From NCBI GenBank assembly GCA_947587615.1, contig CANPYC010000003.1, positions 1 through 64,000 on the forward strand: DNA of 64,000 nucleotides, given 5' to 3'. This document shows positions 29,879-38,245 of this stretch, piece after piece. Each line of letters begins with the position of its first letter. Within the stretch, counting starts at the first letter, position 1. A model generated the notes under the pieces. That model was not told the origin of the DNA and ran no database searches. It worked only from the letters and a program-made list of their open reading frames with translations. This DNA is from Candidatus Gastranaerophilales bacterium. GTDB taxonomy: Bacteria; Cyanobacteriota; Vampirovibrionia; Gastranaerophilales; Gastranaerophilaceae. A program made the position numbers and the translations under genes.

Positions 29879-30369
29879 TGGAAACTTTAGTAGAATATCT
29901 TGCAAAAGGTTTTATGGTAATGCTTTCGATTAGTATGCCCTGCGTACTTATGGCGGCACTTGTGGGTCTTGTTGTCGGAATTTTGCAAGCCGTTACTCAG
30001 GTTCAAGAGCAAACAATTGCCGCTGCTCCTAAGATTGTTATAGTTTTTTTAACAATAGTAATTCTGGGAGGCTACTTTATAAAAGTTCTGACAAACTATA
30101 TCCTTGAAGGGGTGCATATTGCTTTTGAGATTGTTCCAAAGAATGATACTTTTGTTCTTCCTTCAGATTATTACAGATATACCCGCCCTTTTGACGCTGA
30201 AATGCAAGACAGATTGAGATATGACAGGTCGTTAAACAAAGCTCTTTTAAATCAGGGTAAAATTCCATGGGATAAAAAAGCTACAAAGCATTCTGTTTAT
30301 GTTAAATCAAAGCAATCTGCGGCTCAAGAAGCAAACTTTATAGAAAAAAGAAAGATTAATCAAAGGTAA
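29878..30369 (+). CDS. fliQ: Flagellar export apparatus protein FliQ, with long C-terminal extension
   Basis: Two-helix core VGLVVGILQAVTQVQEQTIAAAPKIVIVFLTI; 163 aa total. Confidence 0.9.
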   Translation: METLVEYLAKGFMVMLSISMPCVLMAALVGLVVGILQAVTQVQEQTIAAAPKIVIVFLTIVILGGYFIKVLTNYILEGVHIAFEIVPKNDTFVLPSDYYRYTRPFDAEMQDRLRYDRSLNKALLNQGKIPWDKKATKHSVYVKSKQSAAQEANFIEKRKINQR

Positions 30370-30374
30370 AAATA

Positions 30375-31154
30375 TTGGATGAAATTTTAAAACAATTTGC
30401 AACACTCTTTCCTGAGCTGAATAACGCTCTTGGCGCAGGTATTATGATTTTTTTGCGTCTGGTGGGCTTGATGAGGCTTGCCCCTGTTTTATCAAAGAGT
30501 GAAATTCCTTCCATAGTTAAAATTTCAATAGCTTTAATTTGTACCGTTATTTTAATGGGAGTGATAAAACCTCAAGCGCCGCCTGCTAATACACCCATAT
30601 ATCTTTGTATGTTTTTAAATTTCTTTTTTGGAATGATTATTGGTTTTGTTGCGAACTGTATTCTTGCAACCATCTTAGCTGGTGGTGATATGATAAATAA
30701 TCAAATGGGTTTATCTTCTGCTATGATTATGGATCCCAGTACAAGAAGCCAAGTAAGCGTTATGGCAAATTATTTTTCAACTTTGGCTCTTTTAATCTTT
30801 ATTTATTCGGGCGGAATATATTGGCTTTTTAATGCACTTATAAAAAGTTTTACGCTGTTACCTATGTATAGTGTTGATTTTCATTTTGAAAAATTTGTAA
30901 ATATTCAATATTTAAGCGATGTAACCGCTAATATTCTCTTTACGGGTCTGCATATTGCAAGTCCTGTTTTGCTTGCTACAATGGGGCAGGATATAATTCT
31001 TGGTATAATTTCCAAAACAGCGCCTCAAGTTAATGTTTTTTCTCTCAGCTTTTTATTCAAACCCGTTATGGGAGCTTTTATTTTAATTGTAATTCTTCCT
31101 GGTTTGATTAATGTAATCACTGACTATCTGGTTTCTTTTGCGAGCATTTTTTAA
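30375..31154 (+). CDS. fliR: Flagellar export apparatus protein FliR
   Basis: GGDMINNQMGLSSAMIMDPSTRSQVSVMANYFSTLALLIF; TTG start. Confidence 0.88.
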   Translation: MDEILKQFATLFPELNNALGAGIMIFLRLVGLMRLAPVLSKSEIPSIVKISIALICTVILMGVIKPQAPPANTPIYLCMFLNFFFGMIIGFVANCILATILAGGDMINNQMGLSSAMIMDPSTRSQVSVMANYFSTLALLIFIYSGGIYWLFNALIKSFTLLPMYSVDFHFEKFVNIQYLSDVTANILFTGLHIASPVLLATMGQDIILGIISKTAPQVNVFSLSFLFKPVMGAFILIVILPGLINVITDYLVSFASIF

Positions 31155-31856
31155 TCTGTTCTTATTATCTGCTTTTGGCTTCATGCAAACCCAAAACAGA
31201 TTTTTAATATAAGGTGCGACTGTAACCGTAGCTAAAGAAATTATAATATCATAGATAAATTTAGAGCCTGAAACGGTACTTACAATCGGAAAAATTAAAT
31301 TGAAGTTAATTACTTTAAACATTGCAAGAAATATGCAATAAAAAAAACCGCAGATATGAATTGCTAAAACACCGAACAATGCGCCTAAACATCTTGTTTT
31401 AAAACACATGTTAATTTTAAAAATCGTACCCGAGATTAAAATTGCAAACGCAAAACCGAGCAAATACCCAAAAAGATAGTTATGTACATATCCCAGTCCG
31501 CCGCCAAAAACAAAAACGGGCCAAACAAAAAAGCCGATTATTAAATAAGCTATCAACAATAAAAATGAATAACCCTTCCCTAAAATATATATTATTAAAA
31601 TCATAACGGGAATTTGAGGATTATAAAGAATGGTTTTTGTATAACTCACTAAACCTTCGTCAGTCGTTATTTTTAGCCAAGGGTGAGAAATTGGAATTTG
31701 AGAAAAAGTTGCAATCAAAAAAATAACAAAACAAAATGCGCATACTACAAGAGCGCCAATGCTTAAAGGTACATTTTCGCCCCTGTGAATATATTGCAAG
31801 AATATATCTCTATATCTTTTGTTTATTTTAAATTTATTGATTATGGTTTTTAACAT
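31083..31856 (-). CDS. BioY-like membrane transporter component
   Basis: WPVFVFGGGLGYVHNYLFGYLLGFAFAILISG resembles the BioY family; 72-bp antisense overlap with fliR. Confidence 0.6.
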   Translation of the reverse strand: MLKTIINKFKINKRYRDIFLQYIHRGENVPLSIGALVVCAFCFVIFLIATFSQIPISHPWLKITTDEGLVSYTKTILYNPQIPVMILIIYILGKGYSFLLLIAYLIIGFFVWPVFVFGGGLGYVHNYLFGYLLGFAFAILISGTIFKINMCFKTRCLGALFGVLAIHICGFFYCIFLAMFKVINFNLIFPIVSTVSGSKFIYDIIISLATVTVAPYIKNLFWVCMKPKADNKNRLKNARKRNQIVSDYINQTRKNYN

Positions 31857-32524
31857 TCAAATTTGTTGCCTATTGATTCAAAATGTACAACATCATCAAA
31901 GTCTTTTCTGATTTTATTTTCTAACTGTGTGGTTTCTTTATTATAACCCAAAGTTATAATTGTAATCAAAGTTTGTCCGTTTGTTAAATTTAAAGTTTTG
32001 TTAACTTCTTTAATTAACTCACTTACCGCACCATTCGGGGCATTTGTTGTGGCTTCGTTAGAAATTGCACCGACTATACAAGAATCAATACCAAGCTCTT
32101 TTGCTTCAAGCATCATATAAGAAATTGCATACGTAACCTGTTCAACAGAGCGCAGCAATACTTTATCATCTCCTAAAATCTTGGGATAAAATATCGGCAT
32201 GGTAAGTATTTTTTCAATACCTTTTTCTCCAATACCGCACGAAGCAAGTGTTTTAGAAAACTCTTCTTTATTCCAAGCGTTTTTATCTGCTATGCAGACT
32301 ATTAAAGCATTAGCATTTTTAACATGGGGCTGATTAAGCGCCAATTTTGACAACAGCTCTTTAGTTTCTTTCTTTTTTACGAGAATAAATTTCCATGGCT
32401 GGCTATTCATCCAAGAAGGGGCAAGATATCCCGCAAGTAAAATCTTTTTTAAATCATCGTTAGGTATATCTTTTTGTAAATATTCTCTTGTGCTTTGTCT
32501 TGTTTTAATTAAATCAAGCAGCAT
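31850..32524 (-). CDS. Nitroreductase family protein
   Basis: IKTRQSTREYLQKDIP...GYLAPSWMNSQPWKFILV. Confidence 0.88.
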   Translation of the reverse strand: MLLDLIKTRQSTREYLQKDIPNDDLKKILLAGYLAPSWMNSQPWKFILVKKKETKELLSKLALNQPHVKNANALIVCIADKNAWNKEEFSKTLASCGIGEKGIEKILTMPIFYPKILGDDKVLLRSVEQVTYAISYMMLEAKELGIDSCIVGAISNEATTNAPNGAVSELIKEVNKTLNLTNGQTLITIITLGYNKETTQLENKIRKDFDDVVHFESIGNKFEC

Positions 32525-32623
32525 GTTTTTCTCCTCAATTTTTTATAATTATACTATCATTTATGTTTATATTTATCATCAAAATTGAGTAAAAAAATAA
32601 TTTTATATTAAAAAATGTTCTAA

Positions 32624-33274
32624 TTATATATTAAAATCAAGCTCTGAAATTGCTTTTTTAATGTCATTTGCGCTATAAATATAATTACCCGCAACGAGCG
32701 AATTTGCGCCTTTTTCTATACAGAGCTTTGCGGTTTTATCGTTAATTCCGCCATCAACTTGAATTATTACATCCTTATTTAGCGCCCTGATTTGAGAAAT
32801 TTTATTTGTGCACTCTTCAATAAATTTTTGTCCTCCAAACCCCGGTTCAACGCTCATAACAAGAATTAAATCAACTAAATTAATATATTGCTTAATTTCA
32901 TCAACCGATGTTTTTGGTTTAATTGATAAACCCGCCATTTTATTAAAAGATTTGATTTTTTCAATTGTTTCAATAACTCTATCTCGACAAGCTTCATAAT
33001 GAAACGTTATAAGGTCGCTTCCTGCGCTAATAAAAGGTTCAACATAATTTATCGGGTTTTCTATCATCAAATGAGTATCTAAAAAAAGCTTGGTAACTTT
33101 TCTGATTGACTTAACAACAGGTACCCCGATTGAAATATTTGGAACAAAATGCCCGTCCATAACGTCAATATGAAGCCAAGGCGCATAAGGCTCAACTTTT
33201 TTAATATCCGCTTCAAGATTAGCAAAATCGGCACTTAAAATTGAAGGAGAGATTATAATTTTTTTCTTTTCCAT
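32624..33274 (-). CDS. rpe: Ribulose-phosphate 3-epimerase
   Basis: ISPSILSADFANLE, LHIDVMDGHFVPNISIG, VMSVEPGFGGQKF, QVDGGIN. Confidence 0.97.
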   Translation of the reverse strand: MEKKKIIISPSILSADFANLEADIKKVEPYAPWLHIDVMDGHFVPNISIGVPVVKSIRKVTKLFLDTHLMIENPINYVEPFISAGSDLITFHYEACRDRVIETIEKIKSFNKMAGLSIKPKTSVDEIKQYINLVDLILVMSVEPGFGGQKFIEECTNKISQIRALNKDVIIQVDGGINDKTAKLCIEKGANSLVAGNYIYSANDIKKAISELDFNI

Positions 33275-33283
33275 CTTTTATTC

Positions 33284-34021
33284 TTATTCCTTTAAACCCA
33301 AATTTAAAAGCGCACTTTCAGCGGCATTTTGCTGTGCTTTTTTAATGCTGTTTGCAAAACCATGCCCGATTATCTTTTTTTGATAAATTACTTCAACAAA
33401 AAACGTTTTTTTATGCTCCGCACCCGTTTCTTTTGTCAAACGATATTCGGGAAGCTCTTTACTTCTGGCTTGGGTGTATTCTTGCAAAATTGCTTTAGGA
33501 TTAAGTTCATTAATTTTTTTATCAATTGATAAAATATCATCAATAAAGTTTTCTTCAAGAAAACTTTTTACTTTTTTATAACCGTTTTCCCTGTATTGAA
33601 TGAATATTGCACCAAGTAAAGCTTCAAATGAACATGCCAGAATTGACTCTTTTTGCGCTCCACCTTGTTTTTTTTCGTTTTTCCCTAAAACGATTAATTC
33701 TTCAAAGCCGAGCTGTTTTGCGTATTCAAAAATGTTTCTATCTGAAACTATTTCTGCTCTTGTTTTTGTCAGCTCTCCTTCCGTATAATCTTTAAAATGA
33801 TTATATAAAAAATCACTAACAGTAAGCTTTAAAACAGCGTCGCCATAAAACTCAAGTTTTTCATAGGATAGCGCTATATCAAGATTATTTTCTCTAATAA
33901 AAGATGAATGAATAAATGCCTGATTTAAAAGCTCAATATCCGAAAAATGAATATTATATTTTTGCTGAAATTCTTCTAGTTGGTTTTTTCTTTCTTGCGT
34001 AATTTCAATAAAAGACGACAT
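33284..34021 (-). CDS. rnc: Ribonuclease III
   Basis: YEKLEFYGDAVLKL motif, C-terminal dsRBD. Confidence 0.96.
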   Translation of the reverse strand: MSSFIEITQERKNQLEEFQQKYNIHFSDIELLNQAFIHSSFIRENNLDIALSYEKLEFYGDAVLKLTVSDFLYNHFKDYTEGELTKTRAEIVSDRNIFEYAKQLGFEELIVLGKNEKKQGGAQKESILACSFEALLGAIFIQYRENGYKKVKSFLEENFIDDILSIDKKINELNPKAILQEYTQARSKELPEYRLTKETGAEHKKTFFVEVIYQKKIIGHGFANSIKKAQQNAAESALLNLGLKE

Positions 34022-34038
34022 TTTAAATACCTTTTAAT

Positions 34039-34938
34039 CTAAAATAAACCGTTTAAGTAGCTGAAAAATTTTATAAATAAATTATTCCCTTGCGTGAAGT
34101 ACATAAAATAGTAATATGCAACGGGAATTGCAAAAATATACCCGTCAAACCTGTCCAGCATACCGCCATGCCCGGGTAGAATGTCGCTTGAGTCCTTAAC
34201 CCCCGCATCTCTTTTAATTAATGACTCGGATAAATCTCCAAGCTGTGCTGATAGAGTTATGATTAAACCCCCGATAATCGCTTGGCACAAGCTAAGCTCC
34301 GTATAAAAAACCCCAAGACATGAAACTAAAACAGCACAAATCCCCCCGCCAAGAGCTCCTTCAATTGTTTTTTTAGGGCTTATTACTTCTGCAAGCTTAT
34401 GTTTTCCAAACCTTACTCCAAAGTAATATGCGCCAATATCTGTTATTGCAACGGCAACAAAAACAAACATCAAAAGAAAAAGCCCTTGTGAAATTAAAAA
34501 TTCAAAAGCGCCGACTCTGCTAAGACCAATTTGCCTTAAAAGAAGAATATGACAGGGAAGCCAGCCGCAATAAAGTGCGCCTAAAGTCGTTGTTGCAACA
34601 TTAACAATATAGGGTTGTCTTCCTCTAAATAAAACAATTAAAAAAGAAGCCATAATTGTTAAAGTGAGCATTGAAGGCACCATATCAAATTTATGGAAAA
34701 AAGTTAAAGTTGCAAATACAATATCGGAAAAAAGAATAATTGATAAACTCGGGTGAAATCCTTTATATCTTAATATTTTAACAAATTCTTTAGAACAGAG
34801 CGCAATTATTATTACAAGCATGATATATAAAGGTAGCGCCCCTAAAATTATTGCTATAATTGATATTAAAGAGATAATAACCCCTGTTACCACTCTTAAA
34901 AACTTATTCTTTTTTGCCGATATTTCTTCCTGACTCAA
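34039..34938 (-). CDS. cdsA: Phosphatidate cytidylyltransferase
   Basis: C-terminal DSSDILPGHGGMLDRFDGYIFAIP signature. Confidence 0.95.
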   Translation of the reverse strand: MSQEEISAKKNKFLRVVTGVIISLISIIAIILGALPLYIMLVIIIALCSKEFVKILRYKGFHPSLSIILFSDIVFATLTFFHKFDMVPSMLTLTIMASFLIVLFRGRQPYIVNVATTTLGALYCGWLPCHILLLRQIGLSRVGAFEFLISQGLFLLMFVFVAVAITDIGAYYFGVRFGKHKLAEVISPKKTIEGALGGGICAVLVSCLGVFYTELSLCQAIIGGLIITLSAQLGDLSESLIKRDAGVKDSSDILPGHGGMLDRFDGYIFAIPVAYYYFMYFTQGNNLFIKFFSYLNGLF

Positions 34939-34940
34939 AT

Positions 34941-35501
34941 TTATATCTCCATTACTTCTTTTTCTTTTGAAGAAATTGTTTCATCAACAACTTTTATAAA
35001 TTTATCGGTAATTTTTTGAACCTGATCAACCCCGTCTTTAATAGCGTCCTCGGGCAGATTATCCGACTTTTCAAGTTTTTTAACGGCGTCTGTTGAGTCT
35101 CTTCTAACGTTTCTTATTGCAACTTTTGCTTCTTCACCCATTGCTTTAACGCTTTTTACAATTTCTTTTCTTCTATCTTGAGTTAAAGGCGGAAAAGCAA
35201 GTCTAACAACAATACCATCCGAGTTTGGAGTAATCCCCAGTTCTGCTTTTACAATTGCTTTTTCAATTTCTTTTATAATTGTTTTATCAAACGGAGTAAT
35301 AACAAGCGTTGTACCTTCAACAACCGAAACTTGCGCTAATTGGCGAAGTCCCGTGGGCGCTCCGTAGTAATCAACTAAAACTTTATCAAGTATCATCGGA
35401 TTTGCTCTACCCGTTCTTACTGCTGAAAGCTCCTTTTTAAGCTGATTTACGCATTTATCCATTTTTTCATTTGTTTGTTTTTTAATTTCATCAATTGACA
35501 T
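34941..35501 (-). CDS. frr: Ribosome recycling factor
   Basis: LSAVRTGRANPMILDKVLVDYYGAPTGLRQLAQV. Confidence 0.98.
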   Translation of the reverse strand: MSIDEIKKQTNEKMDKCVNQLKKELSAVRTGRANPMILDKVLVDYYGAPTGLRQLAQVSVVEGTTLVITPFDKTIIKEIEKAIVKAELGITPNSDGIVVRLAFPPLTQDRRKEIVKSVKAMGEEAKVAIRNVRRDSTDAVKKLEKSDNLPEDAIKDGVDQVQKITDKFIKVVDETISSKEKEVMEI

Positions 35502-35525
35502 TTTTTATTCTCCTAACATTTTCCC

Positions 35526-36245
35526 TTATTCTACAATTGTTCCGACGTTTTGACCTTCTAAAACTTTCAAGATACTATCTTTTAAATTAAAGTCAAAAAC
35601 AATAATCGGAATATTATTTTGCTTGCAAAGTGCGCAGGATGTTAAATCCATAACCTTTAAGCCGTTAACTATAATATCATCATAACTTATTTTATCATAT
35701 TTCTTAGCATTTTTGTCAACTCGAGGATCAGCGCTATACACTCCATCTACTCCATTTTTTGCCATAAGCATAATATCAGCCCCAATTTCAGCTGCTCGAA
35801 GCGCAGCAGCCGTGTCTGTCGTAAAGAAGGGGTTACCCGTTCCCGCTGCAAAAATAACCACTCTTTTCTTTTCAAGATGTCTTATTGCCCTGAAGCGGAT
35901 ATAGGGTTCTGCTATTTTTTCCATATTTATCGCACTTTGAACCCTGCAATCAACCCCGATTTTTCTTAATTCGCTCTGAAGCGCAATTGCATTCATAACG
36001 GTTGCAAGCATGCCGACATAATCCCCCGAAGCCTGATCCATTCCGAGCTTGGAGGAGCTTTGCATGCCTCTAAATATATTTCCTCCGCCGACAACAACCG
36101 CAATTTGAACTCCTTTATCATAGGCTTTTTTAATCTCCCGACAGATACTTGAAACAGGCACGGGGTCAATTCCAAATTGTTGAGAACCCAAAAGAGCTTC
36201 TCCCGATATCTTTAGAAGAATTTTTTTATAATTTTTTTCTGACAT
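35526..36245 (-). CDS. pyrH: UMP kinase
   Basis: KILLKISGEALLG, VVVGGGNIFRG, AAGTGNPFFTTDTAAALRA. Confidence 0.98.
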   Translation of the reverse strand: MSEKNYKKILLKISGEALLGSQQFGIDPVPVSSICREIKKAYDKGVQIAVVVGGGNIFRGMQSSSKLGMDQASGDYVGMLATVMNAIALQSELRKIGVDCRVQSAINMEKIAEPYIRFRAIRHLEKKRVVIFAAGTGNPFFTTDTAAALRAAEIGADIMLMAKNGVDGVYSADPRVDKNAKKYDKISYDDIIVNGLKVMDLTSCALCKQNNIPIIVFDFNLKDSILKVLEGQNVGTIVE

Positions 36246-36338
36246 TTAACACCTTTTTTCTAATTAAAAAATTTAGCCGAATTAAAAATAATATAAATTC
36301 ATTATACACAAGAATTTTTAATATGTAATAATAAAATC

Positions 36339-37541
36339 ATGTCATCAGAAAATTTTATAAAAAACTTAACGTCGAAAGACAAAAATTTATATAAACAAAC
36401 ACTTCAAGAACTAATAAATTCAAGTGATAGTAAGCAATTTAGCGAATTATGCCAAAATTGCGATTTTATTTTTCCTTTTGTAAAAGAAAGAATAATTTCA
36501 GATTTTGTTAAGTTAGTTAACAAAGAAAATTTAAAAACAGTTTTTGAATTTTCAAAAATATACTGTGCTGATTTTGAAGATTTAATTGTTAAATCATGGG
36601 TAAAATTTGCGAATGAAGCTTTAAGCGATGAAATTTTAGAACTTTTAGACAAAGGCGAAGTTGAGCAAAAGGCTTATGCGGTACTATATTTTAAATATAT
36701 AAAAGATAATTTATGTCTTGAAGCTCTTGATAAATTGTCAAAAAGCGACTTTCAACCTTTAAAAATTAATTGTGCCAAGGTTTTAGCAGAATTTAAAGAT
36801 ACAAAAACATTGAATGAGATGATGGAGATTGCAAAAAATTCAAAAGATGATTTTGAAATTCTCTCGGCTTTTGAGTTTATAAGTGCTTATAACGATATTA
36901 AAGCAATTGAATTTATTTTGAAAAACGGCTTTAATACTTCGTTTTCATCAAATATTATCTCTAATTTGCTTGATTATAACGATATTACGGTAATCAGAAA
37001 AAATTCTGATGATGAAACGTTTATCAAAATTTTTACAACCATAATCGAAGCATACCCCGAAGATATTGAACTTAATACGCTTTTATACTATCAAATTTTT
37101 GATTTTGTCGAGCTTATTTCAAAAATCAACTCTCAATATGCAAAAAACAGTCTGATTGTTGCAAGAGAAAAATTTAGAGAATTTTTCTCCAATGAGATTT
37201 ATTCTTTTGATTTAGACAAAAATTTAAAAAATGAATTGAAAAATATTACAGACTTTTTAAATGAATTGGATTTATCAACAAAAGATATTGACCTTGAGCT
37301 TGATAATTACAACAATTCAAAACGCTTCATAACGGCTCTTGAAGTTGTTGGGATAGTTAAAGATAAAAATTATTCAAAAAAAATTGCAAACTTAATTAAT
37401 AATAATAAGCTTTCTTACGATTTAATGGCACAAGGCGCATTAACTTTGAAAGAATTGAATGAGATTTCTTTAATTGACAAAGAAATTGTTGAAAAAATTG
37501 AGAATGAAAACGTTAAAGCCCTTATAAAGAGTTATTATTAA
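36339..37541 (+). CDS. HEAT-like repeat protein, function unknown
   Basis: Alpha-helical repeat-like sequence; intact 400-aa ORF. Confidence 0.6.
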   Translation: MSSENFIKNLTSKDKNLYKQTLQELINSSDSKQFSELCQNCDFIFPFVKERIISDFVKLVNKENLKTVFEFSKIYCADFEDLIVKSWVKFANEALSDEILELLDKGEVEQKAYAVLYFKYIKDNLCLEALDKLSKSDFQPLKINCAKVLAEFKDTKTLNEMMEIAKNSKDDFEILSAFEFISAYNDIKAIEFILKNGFNTSFSSNIISNLLDYNDITVIRKNSDDETFIKIFTTIIEAYPEDIELNTLLYYQIFDFVELISKINSQYAKNSLIVAREKFREFFSNEIYSFDLDKNLKNELKNITDFLNELDLSTKDIDLELDNYNNSKRFITALEVVGIVKDKNYSKKIANLINNNKLSYDLMAQGALTLKELNEISLIDKEIVEKIENENVKALIKSYY

Positions 37542-37553
37542 CATTAAAACGCT

Positions 37554-38105
37554 TTATTTATTTGAAACTTTATTTATAAAGTTTTTTAAAACACCGTTGT
37601 TTATAACTCCGACATAGGTATATGTAGCGCCTTTTGACCTGTTTGGATATGTCAAATATTCCATGCTTGGTTCGTTTTGAAATTTTTTCAAAATTAAATC
37701 CGAATATTCTTTAAAAACTTTTTCCCTGCTTCCGTCTTTTGCTGTCGGCACAACGAACACAACCTGCGCTTTTTTTGATTTATCAAAATTTTCAAGAGCG
37801 GATGCAATTGCTTCTTTCATTCTTCCTTGCATAAACGGAGGAAAATGTGCAAAGAACATCTGTTCATCCGAGTATATACCTACGCCGTGACAGCCGTTAA
37901 ATTTAGGAGAGATTATTTTTTCTCCGTTTGTCATTTTTTTCTCTAAAGCATTAAAAACATTTACGACGCTTTTAGTGTTTGAAAGCTCTAAACTATCTGC
38001 TTGCAGGGGTATTTTTAGAGTGTTTATCTTTTTGTCGATATTTGAAGCTGCTTTTAGGGTGCTTGTTTTAAGTGTATCTACAGTTTTGATTAAATTTATC
38101 GTCAT
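37554..38105 (-). CDS. Conserved-looking hypothetical protein
   Basis: Intact 183-aa ORF; no motif recognised. Confidence 0.5.
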   Translation of the reverse strand: MTINLIKTVDTLKTSTLKAASNIDKKINTLKIPLQADSLELSNTKSVVNVFNALEKKMTNGEKIISPKFNGCHGVGIYSDEQMFFAHFPPFMQGRMKEAIASALENFDKSKKAQVVFVVPTAKDGSREKVFKEYSDLILKKFQNEPSMEYLTYPNRSKGATYTYVGVINNGVLKNFINKVSNK

Positions 38106-38245
38106 AATTATATAAAGTCTATTTTATTCAAAATATTGCTTAAGAATAAAATTCTTATTAATATGGCTCAATCAGATGAGTTAAAAAATCTGTCAGCAGG
38201 TATAATTGCTAAAAGAAGAGTAAAATTTTTAAGGAATTAGTATTT

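Noticed and set aside
27502-31154. Non-flagellar type III secretion (injectisome) locus
   Set aside because: A FliO-like protein is present and the FliR motif is flagellar-type; no secretin or SctJ/SctU-like gene is seen. Flagellar assignment preferred, though the double-SpoA protein is SctQ-like.
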